NCBI GenBank assembly: GCA_949130495.1
Contig: OX422211.1
Location: 533,854,017 to 533,918,016 of the forward strand
Source of the DNA: Sambucus nigra
Taxonomy: Eukaryota; Streptophyta; Magnoliopsida; Dipsacales; Adoxaceae
Direction: 5' to 3'
DNA length: 64,000 nucleotides
Every line of letters starts with the position of its first letter. The first letter of the stretch is position 1. The translations under genes and the position numbers were made by a program. The notes beneath the pieces are model-generated. The model was not told the origin of the DNA. It worked only from the letters and a program-made list of their open reading frames with translations, and ran no database searches. Of this stretch, positions 33,682-45,900 are shown piece by piece.

Positions 33682-36600
33682 TGTAATACCCCGTAATTTT
33701 AATGACTTTTAAAATGGGTTATATTTTAAATTAATGGATTAATCGAATTTTATTATAAATTAATTCATTTGGGTTTTATCTGAATTGTGGATATTAAAAT
33801 GGATGATTCTGAATATTACTTAAAGCTATTTAGGTAATATATGAATGTGATGTCATTGATATGACGGTATGATATAAATTCGGTAATTTGATTTTTTTGT
33901 CAGACGCGGTATGGGACGTGTCGGGACTAATTTATTAAATTAAAAAGGAAATTTATTTTCTATCGACCTTATAGTCATTTCAAATGCATCGTTGCATCCG
34001 GAAGGTTCGAAATAGTCAGAAAAGTCTATTTGGATGTTAATTTTGAGTCTCGGGCCATTTGGAAATGAAAAGACAACCCAAAAGGGCATTTTAGTTATTT
34101 TTACAAGGGGGATGAATAATGATTTCGGGTTTTGTCTTATTATAAGTATTTGGAGATTAGTGTATGTAGGTTCATTTCATCTCTTCTACACAAAATTGAA
34201 AAGTCATCTTCTTAGAGAGAGTGGAAGGTTGCTTGGAAAGAAAAAGAAGTTTGCTTGGGAAGGAGGAGAACCAAAGGTCGAAGGTCACCACCACCATCAC
34301 CACCTGTGTTATTCAACTCCAAAGGATCAGATCTTCATTAGAGGCAAGTGTTTGATATTTGCAATTTAAGTTCGTATATTGTCCATGTTAGGATAGTTAT
34401 AAAAAGAGATGATTTTCATGCTTGGAAGATGAAAGGATATAGTTGTTAATGGATTTTTGGAATCTAAAAATATATAGGAATTAAACTCATGTTGTAGGTA
34501 GTTAGTAATCCAATAAATATTCATCAATCTGTGGAAGAAATTCTGAAAATAATTTAGTGTTCTTGAAGATAATATGTTGATAATTTTCTGGAAAAAGAGA
34601 CAAAAACGAGTGGAATGAGAAGAGCCAATTTGGAATGTTTAGATCTTCTTTTTTAGTGCATTTGGATGAGATTTAAGAAAAACTCAAAACTCATACCTGA
34701 CTCAATTTTTCGTGTAGAATCCAAATCTGAAGTCGGATTGATGATTTGAATAATTTTTGGATCTGATTTTTCTGAGTATTTAAAATATGAGAATTTATGA
34801 TGTTGTTTCTTTTTAATGTTGGTTCTTATCCCAAAACTTTTGTAGATCTTCGGTGATTATTAATTGGATATTATGGGACTTAGAGAAGATCAGTAAGCCC
34901 TAGTTAAGATTTGAATTAATTTTATTGGGATTTAATTGATTAGAATTATGATAATTAAAGTTAAAGAGATTTCGGTTGCTAGATTCATGTGTTGGATTTT
35001 AATCTGTTTGTATGAGGATTAAGGATAGTTCAAGTAGGGGAGATTTAATATAACACCTGGGTAGTCTTAGGGATACAATTTAAACATCAAGGACAGAGTT
35101 TAAGCTCATTATTGATTTCGCAAGGGTTGAGTGTAGTACAAGAGCGTAGTGGTATGGCTTCTGGATAGAGATGGGAGTTTAGAACACATTTGGTTGAAAG
35201 AGGGGATGAGGTTATTCCGATCGCATATTTGAAGTTGACGAACCTCCTCGATCGACAAAGTTAAGTAGTAGTGTATTGGAGGGGTTCCTTGTTTGGATTT
35301 CGCTTTGCGAGACGCTCCGCGCATGAACCTTAACGACGTCGGGAGTGGAGAGATGTTATAGGATGCGAGGATAATTAAATTATGAAGTAAAGATATGACA
35401 TTTTAATACGTGGGATATAAGGAGATATAATGCTACGTAAGGGAATAATCTAAGGTTAATGTGAGTACCTTGTTGTTAGTATACTATAGGTATGATAATA
35501 CCTATTTGATTGATTAATGATTTATGTGTATGACATACCTAGCTTACCTGCTATCGGTGGGAGGTTTGCGCGTGAGGGCAGTCATATCCTGATGAATCCA
35601 TGGGATCTTTGATTTGTCGCTCGAGAACATAGGTCTATGAAAGACTTATCGGGGAGTTGATAAGTCCGCTGACTATGGGTACGTAGGTATGTGCGTGACC
35701 CATGGGTATGAGAACTATGTTCGCCTCCAATGATTGTGTTTTTGTTTGTGGTTCAAGGAATCTTATCGAACCTTTAGTCCCTTTTCGGCGACCAGCGATA
35801 TTGGGACATGATAGCAGAGTAATGCATTGCACCGCAACTGTGACTCGGGGTGCCATATTATATATGAATATATATATAATGGATGAAATGAACGAATGGA
35901 TATTTATTATGGTTAAATCTATCTACGGTGATAATTGTGGATAACAGTGAATAGAGAAAGATAATGGAATTAAGTTAATGAATGTTTATTCTTAAAGAAT
36001 TGAAAGGCTTAATTCATATTAATGAGAAATGGTTCATATTAATGAGAAACTAATCATATAGAGGAGAAATGTAAATGAATAATAATGTGACGTATGGTAT
36101 GGGACATACGGGGATTATGATATGGGAATGGAATTATAATATGGAGACTAGAAAAGAGGAACCATTAACTAGGAGGTTAATAGGAAACGTTAAGTGTGCA
36201 CTCTAGTTGAGAGGTGAGAATAGCAAGTGAGAGTTGGATCTAACATGTACATAATAAATGCTTTATTGCACTTGTTAAATACTTGCTGTTTTAAAAATCA
36301 TTTACACATTCGGGCTCTGATCCGTTTCCTTGCATATTTTCTTTTCTATTGTATCTTCTATATCAGGTGTCAAGCAACAGGGACGCCAAACTTAGCGGAT
36401 TACGACGAGCTATGGAGCTATGGAGTATTGCTTAGACGCTTATCTTCATTTGATTCACAATATTCTTAGTTAGGGCATGTCGTCCAAAGGATTCAGTTAT
36501 CTCTTTTCTATCGGGGTCAAATAATGTTGTATTCGGGTCTTTTTAATACATTTAATATTGTTGTGATTACTGTAATGGATTAATATTATTTGGGAATGTT

Positions 36601-36865
36601 TATTCCAATTGCATTTAAATTCTTTTGTGTTATCTACTTGGTTATCAGTGTTGTAGAATAAAATGTGTTGTGTTATTCTTAAACTGGAAATGGATTGTGT
36701 TAAATTAAAATTTGGAAAGTTTTTAACACCAGCTTAATTGGGTATTTGGTATTGGGTGAGTTGTAAATGTTTTCGACAGTGATGCTAAGAATGAGCCAAC
36801 TGTATATTATGTTTTAATTTGGTATGGGAATGGACACCCGGTATTTAATTAGGCGGCGTGTTACA
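33682..36865 (+). mobile_element. Element F 3' LTR (3.18 kb)
   Basis: Begins TGTAATACCCCG, ends GTGTTACA, followed by the ATGGA duplication. Collinear with 29102-32270, with the same TTTGGATTTCGC block (35284-35325) and the same nested inverted repeats (35625-35722). Confidence 0.92.
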
Positions 36866-36870
36866 ATGGA
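36866..36870. other. Target-site duplication ATGGA (right) of element F
   Basis: Identical to 29097-29101. Confidence 0.92.
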
Positions 36871-37437
36871 GTTATAATGACATGGGTATTCTTGAGAGTT
36901 GGGGGCGGAGATAGGATTATGGTAGAACAATTGCGCTCCATAATGGCAGCCTCATTAATCAGTTGAGAATACTCACGGATTTGTAATGGTGCGATCAAAT
37001 TCTTAACTCTTAGATGCAATCCGCTTTCAAACTGCTTGCATTTCTTTATCTCAGTATCCACATATTCCAGATCATAGTGAGATAATTCAGTAAATGTAGC
37101 CTCATATTGGGCTACTAAGAGGTTAGCTTGTTGTCATTTTAAGAAATGAACAGTTCATTGATCTCTCTCAGTCTCGGGAAAATACTTTTTGAAGAAAGTC
37201 TCCTCAAATTTCTCCCATGTAAATTTAACAACATTCTAACTGCATGACACTACTTGCTAACAAAAATCAGCTTCAACTTCAAACATATAAGCAGTTAAAG
37301 TTACTCGTAGATTAGTATCTATACCTACTCCATTTGGAATTTTCACAATCTGACTCATCCATTTTTCAGCTTCATTATCACCTAACTTTCCAAGAAAAGA
37401 TGGGGGTCGTTGCCTTATAAATTTTGTAAGAGCATTC
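36871..37437 (-). pseudogene. Element G gag, central part
   Basis: Two minus-strand open pieces with gag features: 37257-37445 reads R-P-P-S-F-L-G-K-L-G-D-N-E-A-E-K-W-M and T-A-Y-M-F-E-V-E-A-D-F (capsid core, 'F-x-G...A-E-x-W...M...A-D-x-W' pattern), and 36861-37061 reads K-C-K-Q-F-E-S-G-L-H-L-R-V-K and L-I-N-E-A-A-I-M-E-R. Bounded by insertions F on the left and E on the right. Confidence 0.78.
37433..37437. other. Target-site duplication CATTC (left) of solo LTR E
   Basis: Identical to 41440-41444. Confidence 0.92.
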
Positions 37438-37944
37438 TGTAACACCCCACTTAAAATAATAATGGGTGGCTAGCCCTATACTATATTAAATCAGGAGTCT
37501 CGGATGGCTCAGTCTCAACATTAACTATCCGAATAACATAATATACGACTAACTACCCGATATCATATAAGCGAGATGTTAAAATTAAATAAAATATGAA
37601 ATAGACAACAAACCAACACTATACGCTACTAGCAAGAGAAGAAAGATTCATGCAATAATTAAGATAAATGCATTGAATAACTACTAATGAATATGTTAGA
37701 ATAAAATAAACCCGAATAAGTTGTCGGGTCACAGCCAATATAATTACTGAAATGGAATATATATAAACATATATATAAATATCCCTTGGGTATAAACCCG
37801 ATATACAACATGAATCCTACCTAGATTTTTAAAGAAGTAGGAAGCGACTACATTCTACATCCCGCAATAGTCAGCACTTGTCACAGCTCCCAAGACTCTG
37901 GATAGAAAGTCATCCGGCATCCATGCGGTAGGACACCTGTAATA

Positions 37945-37945
<1 letters not shown>

Positions 37946-38010
<65 letters not shown>
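37946..38010. repeat. (TA)n microsatellite in LTR E
   Basis: About 65 bp of uninterrupted TA repeat. The Ile-Tyr open frames across it are artefacts. Confidence 0.97.
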
Positions 38011-38014
<4 letters not shown>

Positions 38015-38460
38015 GCCGGAGAGAAAAGTAAACGGGTCAGAGCCCGAGTTGTGAAAATATTTAGCAAGTGTGTTAACCGTGCATAATAAATATGGATGCA
38101 CTTATTTCATAATTAAAGTGGAATCGCACTCTCGTGAAACCCCAACTCACCTCTCATCTAAGGGCGCGCACCTATTCGCAACCTCAAAATTTTAGTTAAA
38201 TTACCCCAACTATAAGGACAACCTAACTTATCATAGGCCTATCCTATACCCTCAATATCTACCTTCCTATCATAAGCCCAGAACCCACTCTTCGTAAACA
38301 CACTCCATTATTGTTTACTAACATATATGCCACATCAGGCTAAATGGATTTCGGTTTATAATTTAATTAATTATAATTATTAATACGTTACCCATATACA
38401 TTTGGGTTGAATCATATGATTTAATTTCTTAATAATAGGCATACAAAATTATTGACAAAA

Positions 38461-38736
38461 CTTCTCTCCAATCTCAACGTCGCGCTACGTTTCGTGCGTG
38501 GGGTGTCTCGCAAAGATAAATCCAAACAAGGAACCACCCCGTTACACTACTCCTTGTCAACGTCGATCCTAGAGATCCATCATGCCATACCTAATTATAG
38601 ATAGAACTTTTCTCCAATCTCAACATTGCACTACGTTTCGTGCGTGGGGTGTCTCGCAAAGCTAAATCCAAACAAGGAACCACCCCGTTACACTACTCCT
38701 TGACAATGTCGATCCTAGAGATTCATTATGCCATAC
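38461..38736. repeat. 146-bp tandem duplication in LTR E
   Basis: Copies start at 38461 and 38607. Each holds TCTCGCAAAG, then AAATCCAAACAAGGAACCA (minus-strand TTTGGATTT block) and GTCGATCCTAGAGAT. They differ at several positions, so the duplication is not new. Confidence 0.88.
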
Positions 38737-40485
38737 ATACAATACTACTAAATATAGATTACCATATAAGAACAACTCAAAGTCTCCAATTAATAATCCT
38801 AAGGATGATGTACCCGAAAATATTCCTTAAATGAGATACATCAACCCCCATCAATCTAGTACACCATAGTCATCCAAGATGTACTCCATAAAGATTCCAT
38901 ATCCTTTCACCTATAGGATATATAAATATATACATAGGCATTTATTCTAACCATATATATACCATCATCCAATTCCATAGCCAAGTGTAAAAACTACATA
39001 TGATGTACAAGGGCCATGCACATAATATACCCGACTATATATATCGCCGATAAACTGCATCATGCTATCATCTTCCAGGGCATTACTCACATACCATCCT
39101 GGGGTTCACGGTCGGTCTCAATATCACCGACATCGGAGCCAAACACACACACACACGATGTCCCGGGAAGCGGTCATAGATCCTAACTGGTCAATGAGAC
39201 GAGACATACCCACCACGTCCCACCCTAAAAATATATCACATAATAACACACTGGATGACTATGACGTGGGGAATATCCACACTCTGCTCTTTGAGCCCGA
39301 ATGCTCACCCTCTGCGCGGAAACTTCCCAATGATAGCATGAGCGGGGTATGCTTAACCACATAAGTATATATATCATTTACATGCACAATATATACACAT
39401 TCATATGATCCCATCGTATGATCAAACATTAAACCATCATATAAGGTTTAGGTATTCACAACATAAATATATATCCATATATTCATATCCATACAAATAT
39501 ATATACATATATTCACATATCCATATATCTATATATACAAACTAATTCTCGTTCATATGAATAAGATATATAAACTCGGCTATAAGTATACATAATCCTC
39601 AATATACAAGCCGTCGCCACAAACTCATTTAATTCACCTCGATATGTGAATACAATCCCTCACTTGAAGCATATTCATCCATTTTCCTATGATGAATAGT
39701 CTCCCAAAAATACATGTATATATATCTATCATTAGGGTAATCACCCCAAAGTTTAGTGTAGGAAACCATCACTACACATCTCCACTATATTCCAAAGTAC
39801 ATAACTATCTCTAGTACTATTTTACCATTGGCATATGCATGACTAATAGTTTATAACCTCAGCTTATCCCAACTCCTTTCAAATATTGGAGTCCCAATGG
39901 TTACATCCACATAATCATGTATGAACTATCCTGGCTAGAATTATACTACCAGTTATTTTATTCTAGACGATAATACAATCCAAATGGTTCCCAATTTTGC
40001 TTACGGTTCAGTTAATCTTATGAACCCTTACTCCCATTGGGTTACCTATTGTTTCTTAATTTAAACGTTTCTAAGGATATGTGACCCCTCTCTCTCGTCG
40101 GTCCCCAAACCTTAATCGCAATAGAATCCTATTACCATAAGGATTTGGCACTACCCTCGGCTTAAAATTTCGAGCCATGCCCTCGCAACTCTCTCTTTAA
40201 GATTTCTTAACTTCACATCATATCTAGACTCACTCTTGATCTAATATTAGGATTTTCTTTTCATCCCCAGTGAGGTTTCTCACTATCTCTGTGCACAACT
40301 TTAATGCATACACATATATTTTCCCCAACTATTTCAAGAAGTCCCCATGATCCTAACATGGGAGAAACCCCTTGTAAGTATCCAAACTATATCTTTTACA
40401 TCATAAAAGAAGGCCCCGAATCAATAAACCCAACCAAAAAGGGTTAGAGATCATCCTAGAAAAACTCCATAAAACAGCCCTGTTT

Positions 40486-40690
40486 CCGAATCGATTCAGC
40501 CTGGCCAGAATCGATTCGGTCTCACGGGCGAATCGATTCGCTCCAACTGTGAGTCGATCAGGTCCAAAGGACCTGGGACTCTGTCTCAATCCGAATCGAT
40601 TCGCCTTGGGTCCGAATCGATTCTATCACGCAGACCTGCCAATTTTTGCCTAGGCCGAATCGATTCGCTTAAGGGGCGAATCGATTCGGG
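40486..40690. repeat. Eight GAATCGATTC palindromes in four pairs (LTR E)
   Basis: Perfect or near copies of CGAATCGATTCG spaced 10-30 bp within pairs. One copy has decayed to GAGTCGATCAGG. The arrangement matches that in insertion X. Confidence 0.9.
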
Positions 40691-41439
40691 TCTGCATATT
40701 TTGATGGGTTCTTCTTCTTCAACAAAACCCACGAATTCTAAACCCTAAAATTTCTATTCTAACCTCCAAATCTTTATCACAACATGATTCTAAGACAATA
40801 AATCAACCCAAAGTTGATTCCAACCATTTTTACACCATTAAACCCATTCTTTAAACATAAATTTCAAGATTTAACCCAAAAATTTAGGTTTTGATGTTTA
40901 TACCCAAAAATCATTTATTTAACCCACAAATTATGAAATAAAATACACAAATGACTTATTTAGCAAGATTAAACACTTGCCTCTATTTTGTAGAGGTTTG
41001 ATCGTCCTCGTTGGCGCGTTTAGGCCGAAATTCCCAAGCTTTTTCTCCTCTTTCTCTCTTCCTTTATTCTTCTTTCCTTCTTCCTTTCTCTTTCTCCCCT
41101 TTTCTTAAATGAGAAGGCTTCATCCGTAAGCCTTTAAATCCCTTAAAACAATAAACCCAATTTTAAATGTTAATACACACTTTAAATGACTCGTTTACTC
41201 CAATTCGAGTCAAACTGGCATAAAAATATTTCGGAGCTGAAATAAAACCCAATGACAGTCATTTTGACTATCTCGACCCTTCCGGGATCGATGGTACCCT
41301 CAAAATCATCATCCGAAATACTTTGAAATGTTCCCTATCTTTGGACCTCAATTTCCAAATTTTAAAATTCTCCAATTTAATTAAATTTTATTTTCCTAAA
41401 AATTTAATTTCTCAGTCTCCAAAGTCACCGGTTGTTACA

Positions 41440-41600
41440 CATTCATTCTACGAATTTCATTGGAAACATCCTCAGGAATAGAACGAATTGGTTGCTATTG
41501 TTGGGCTAACGTAGTAAGTTCTTGAAGACATCACATGATTCTTTCAGCTTGAGTTGGTTAAGATTGAGTTCTAGCAAAGGGGATTCGAGTACTGACCATC
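41440..41600 (-). pseudogene. Element G gag N-terminus
   Basis: Starts at a minus-strand ATG near 41600 (M-V-S-T-R-I-P-F-A-R-T-Q), then reads Q-E-L-T-T-L-A-Q-Q-Q-Q and I-P-E-D-V-S-N-E-I-R up to the E insertion. Starting with 'M-x-x-T-R' and a Gln-rich stretch is usual for chromovirus gags. An in-frame stop is present. 41440-41444 is the right CATTC duplication of E. Confidence 0.65.
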
Positions 41601-42261
41601 CTAAAAATAGAACAGTTTAAATAATAAGAGTAATAAAAAATGAAGTAACAAGCGTACTATATTTCACACAAAAAGTTATATAGTACAATAATATCATACA
41701 TCATAACCTATGTTAGTGCAGCTAAAGTTATATACTTTCTATAATATCTTACTATATATGACTCATACTAAAACAACTTTTAACATTGGATTCTTCTAAG
41801 TTGGAATGACAACTTCATCACTGGAAGTAGATTCTAGTCTCACTAGATAATCTCCCTGATCTACGGCATCAGTCGAGTCATCTATTGTGCTGGGAGAATA
41901 ACCACCGTGAATTTCACCATTAAATGTAGCCTTAGGATACATTGGTTGAGTTGGTGTTTCGTCTGGAAGTTCCAAATTTATAGCCTCTTGGAGTATTACC
42001 AGATCATTGGCATAATCATCTACCTTTCGCACTTAATCTCAGTACTTGAGCCTACCCAATCTTCCTCGACTCCACGAATCATTTACCTTAATCTTGCTAG
42101 AGCCTCTTCTGTAACACGTATTTCCCGTGCGTCCATGCTGTAAAATGGGATTACCATATATTAATAGTAATAAAAGAAGTTACGAAACAATAAAATAATT
42201 AATATCTTATTTGTTTCCTTCTTAGAATGTTAATCCGGCGATAGTTTTAGATTTAAAACAT
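41601..42261 (-). other. Element G leader between primer-binding site and gag
   Basis: About 660 bp, AT-rich. A 78-residue minus-strand open frame at 41796-42032 (acidic, no known motif) lies here; I cannot tell whether it was ever coding. Confidence 0.5.
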
Positions 42262-42273
42262 GGTCTGATACCA
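42262..42273 (-). promoter_or_regulatory. Element G primer-binding site
   Basis: Minus strand TGGTATCAGACC, one base different from the initiator tRNA-Met complement, next to the 5' LTR end. Confidence 0.8.
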
Positions 42274-42275
42274 AC

Positions 42276-44732
42276 TTATCGCACCCTGCTTTTAAGTAAG
42301 AATGAACAAGAAGTACACATAACGCAATGAATCAAAGCTAAGGGGCAATAACATAACTTTATTCATTATTAATAGGATTACGTTGAACCACCGCATGGGT
42401 GAGTTACTTATTTTTTGTAGAAATGATAATATAGAAAATTAAAAAGTATCACTCCTTACTCCCATGTGGCTTATTCTCTACCCATATAGTCACATACGCA
42501 ACTAGGTGACCGATTTCTATCTTTAATACTGAAAAAATAGTATCCTCTTTCTCCTGGCGCATCTGGAAAAGGAAGGAATTCATAGAAATATGCTAATCAG
42601 GCTCCACCAGTTCTATAACAAGTATATAGATATAAATGAGGGTTGAAGTGTGTATAGAATCAGTGTTTAGAAACGCTAACAATAATAAGTTGATAATCCC
42701 AAACTTATCATTTTATAAAAGAATGTTACAAGTTTTGGAACTAATAATCCCATACTTACTAGTCCGTTTATGAAATGAGGGATAACACGTTAGTCTATTC
42801 CCTAGTTAATACTGATGTTTATAGTAAAACTAGCACAAAAGTGCAAGGGTAAGTGAATCAATATGAAACATGATACTAGTTATTAGATAAGAAAGGTTGA
42901 AATTGATCCTTTCGTTAAGTTTAAATATTTGTGATAAATTCAAATACTGTTGATGTTAACAAAATATGTAGTATGCCAGTATAATAACATGCACACACTA
43001 AGAGTAAATATGAGCTATCACATAGTGATATCAATAGCAATATGTCAAATACGCAAAGATTACTATTGAAAAGGGAGGGAAAAACTACTTAATTGATATT
43101 TGATTGGTTTGATATCACACTAGGATATTGGGAAGAGTGGTGGCTTGATTTTCTATATACAATGTATGGGAATGTAAGTATTTTGGGTTTAGTCTTCTAG
43201 TTTTGTACTAAAACTAGACAAAGTTTGGGGATCAAATTCATAAGTTAAAAGAGTTGAGAAGGATCAATTTATAAATTTGGATAAATATTCTTAAGGTAAA
43301 ACCTTTGTTTTTCATAACTTAAGCTAGGAATATCCAAACATGGCCTTACCTTATACCATTTTGACCAGAAAAAATTAATAAAAATTTTGTGAAAAAAATC
43401 AAAAATTCCTTATTGGCCATGAACCCTCACACATGAGGTCAAAGTTCCTGGTAAAAGTATTCATCTTCATCCTCTCGATTTCAACTTTTTAGGTTTTTAG
43501 TTTATGACCTTAATTTTCTCCTTCATTATTATATCATTTAAGATTATTCCTTAACCAACCTAACCTAATTTCTCATGAGGAATCCGAATATATAAGTTTT
43601 GTGGATTGATATTTAGTATAACTCAAGTTTCAAAACTATATGTTTCTCTAAAACTTTGACCTGATCTTCGTGGGTTTCTAGAATATGGCAAGGTTTCTTA
43701 TAAACTAGGGTTGGTTTCTACTATATATGATAGTCGTTTGGTTTTTGTTTCAAAGATTATACATGAAAAATTTTGGATTTTTAATTTTTGAGTTCAAAAT
43801 ACACTTTTGATCGATTTGAGCTCTACATGAACATTCATGGCTTTTAATCATTACACTAGAGATCCTTAGGTTATAATGAATTTACAAGTATATTCAAATA
43901 AAAGTTTAAGTCATTATATCAAGATGCACCATTAAAGCTCATGCGTTAATGGTGTTTCTACCTGTTTTTGCTATCCTAGGCTATTCTACACGTAAAAGCT
44001 TGCATATTATGATCCTTCTAACTATATTATCTACACAAAAAAATAATGGAATTGTAAGAACTATAAATGAAGCATAAAATTACAAGGTACCTGGTTTGGG
44101 AGAATTTTTGAGTTTTGAATAGGTTATAAGGTGTGTTTTTACTACTGGGTTTGTGAGGTGCTTATACTACTTCTTGAGGAGAATTGATTGGAGCCTTTTG
44201 GGTGGTGGATTTGAATCAGTTTATGTATAGTTTTTCTCATCGGTAAGTGTAGTGCACATGGTTACATGGTGTGCTCATGTGGGTTTTAATCTGTATTGTT
44301 GAGGTATAGCACAATGTGGACAGGGATTGAATTGTAAATAAAGAACTTTTCAAGTTTAATCCTTAATTGTTTGTATAATTACTTTTATAGCCTTAAAAGT
44401 ATACTTTTATAAAGTATAGAGGTATTTTGGTCATTTTAGAAAGTGTCCAGGGTTGACATTATAATTTGATATTAATTAAGGTCTAAAGGATTAATTTGAT
44501 GTAAAGTTGGGTTTTAGGGGTTGAATATACCTCAACTTATCTTACTTTGAAACTTTTAAGGGCTATTTTATAATTTATTAAAACTTTAAGGGATCTTAGT
44601 TAATGTAACAAAACTGTAGGTTTCCAAGTGTAGCTTCTTTCTTCTTGAGAAGACTTTTTATTTTACCCATATTATACGGGTTTAAATTATGGTCGTAGGT
44701 AAATTAGGGTTAAAAAATTCCCGATTCTTATA
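42276..44732 (-). mobile_element. Element G 5' LTR (about 2.45 kb)
   Basis: The minus strand begins near 44732 as TATAAGAATCGGG (decayed TGTAAGACCCGG-type start) and ends at the primer-binding site. The part 42795-44732 aligns with 22405-24352; 42276-42794 has no partner there. No coding content. Confidence 0.78.
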
Positions 44733-45900
44733 CCTTTTCTTAAAAGTAACCGTGATACATGGGTAGTTCGTGGGTTCTTACTACTCGACGAAAAACTCAT
44801 TATTTTAGTTTTGGGAGAGATGAGAGGGTGTTGGAAGAGCGCAACCTATTTATTTTAGGTTTGATATATTGTTTTATTATTATAATAGTGGAGAGATAGA
44901 TATATTATGTCTCATCTTCCAAGGTTTATTTTCAATGAAGAAGATATGCCTTATTTATAGCCAAAATGTGCCCAAGTGGGCTATCACGTGTCAATTTTGT
45001 TATGGAGATATGTGTTCAAAAATATGTGGTGACACGTGTCCTAATTTGGATGCCATATGTCCCATAACATATGTTGCACCCTCCATACTAGAATATTGTC
45101 CAATTAATGCATAAATAATACACATATACATGCGATATGTTGGAAGTGCACAATGATATATGAGTTGCATAAATGCATGTGGTGTTATGAACTTTTATGA
45201 AGATTAATCATATATAATCCGATTTAATAATTTAGTGAGTAGTTTATTATTAATCCCCTCCTACAATTATGATATATATGTCTCCCGTACTTGGGGACAC
45301 TATCACTTGTCTAGTTGGATCTATTTTATCTATTGTTAAAGTTTTAAATTAATATATTCTTTTGATTTGAAATATTAGGTTTTGGTAATTGTCGTGAATT
45401 CTAAATTAATTTAACAAATTTATCTCATTTGATGTTTTTAAAGATATTTCTTTTCATCAAATTTGTGACCATTCTTATCATTTAAGGACTCACCACTACC
45501 CAATATCTAATTTAACTTCTTTTAGCCACTTTTCAAAGGTTGTAATTTTTTAAATGCTATTGAAAGGTCAAATTTTTTACGTTCAAGGTCAACAAGGGAA
45601 TATTTGTATTGTTGGTCAAAGATATTATTAGATTGTCAAAATTTTGGTATTCTAAATTACGCTTTCTTTTTGCAAAACTTTGACCCTAAGAGTCATACTT
45701 TATTTCATCTTTCAACTTTTTTCCTCAAAATATCAATATTCTTGGACAAGTTATAAATGAGTTTCTGATAAATAAAAAATTTCTTAAGTGTATACGTATA
45801 CAACTGTTTATAGTTTAAGGTTTCACACTCATCATCATAATTGTCAAATACACCACTCTTACCATTTAGAATATTGATTCACACATTTATTCACATCATA
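44733..45900. other. Unassigned AT-rich region
   Basis: No gene or LTR boundary I can defend. An 81-residue open frame at 44869-45114 is Cys-rich but lacks any domain pattern and is followed by AT-rich DNA. It may be part of the LTR of the copia remnant to the right. Confidence 0.4.

Larger units (their letters stand above)
29102..36865 (+). mobile_element. Element F: complete non-autonomous LTR element (7.8 kb)
   Basis: 5' LTR 29102-32270, primer-binding site 32273-32284, 1.4-kb internal region, purine tract, 3' LTR 33682-36865, and a perfect 5-bp TSD (ATGGA). It sits inside the gag of G. No gag or pol can be read in the internal region, so it depended on proteins from elsewhere. The LTRs are very similar with scattered substitutions and a few small indels (for example an 8-bp duplication GAGCTATG near 36410), so F is older than B. 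Confidence 0.93.
37438..41439 (-). mobile_element. Solo LTR E (4.0 kb)
   Basis: A single LTR flanked by perfect CATTC duplications inside the gag of G; on the minus strand it begins TGTAACAACCGG and ends GGGGTGTTACA. No primer-binding site or internal DNA is attached, so it is the product of LTR-LTR recombination. Its 3' end (GCTAGCCACCC...) and internal blocks resemble element F, placing both in one broader group. It contains a (TA)n run (37946-38010), a 146-bp tandem duplication (38461-38736) and eight CGAATCGATTCG palindromes (40486-40690). Confidence 0.93.
22405..44732 (-). mobile_element. Element G: old chromovirus-type gypsy element, interrupted three times
   Basis: Minus-strand order: 5' LTR (42276-44732), primer-binding site, leader, gag (41440-41600, 36871-37437, 28860-29101), protease, RT, RNase H, integrase with a chromodomain-like tail, 3' LTR. 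The interruptions are E (37438-41439), F (29102-36865) and X (about 25994-27475). After removing E and F together with one copy of each duplication, gag reads through in order. Every domain carries stops or active-site losses. Confidence 0.85.

Noticed and set aside
44869..45114. Cys-rich 81-residue open frame.
   Set aside because: No regular Cys spacing, no supporting splice or promoter context, AT-rich repeat surroundings.
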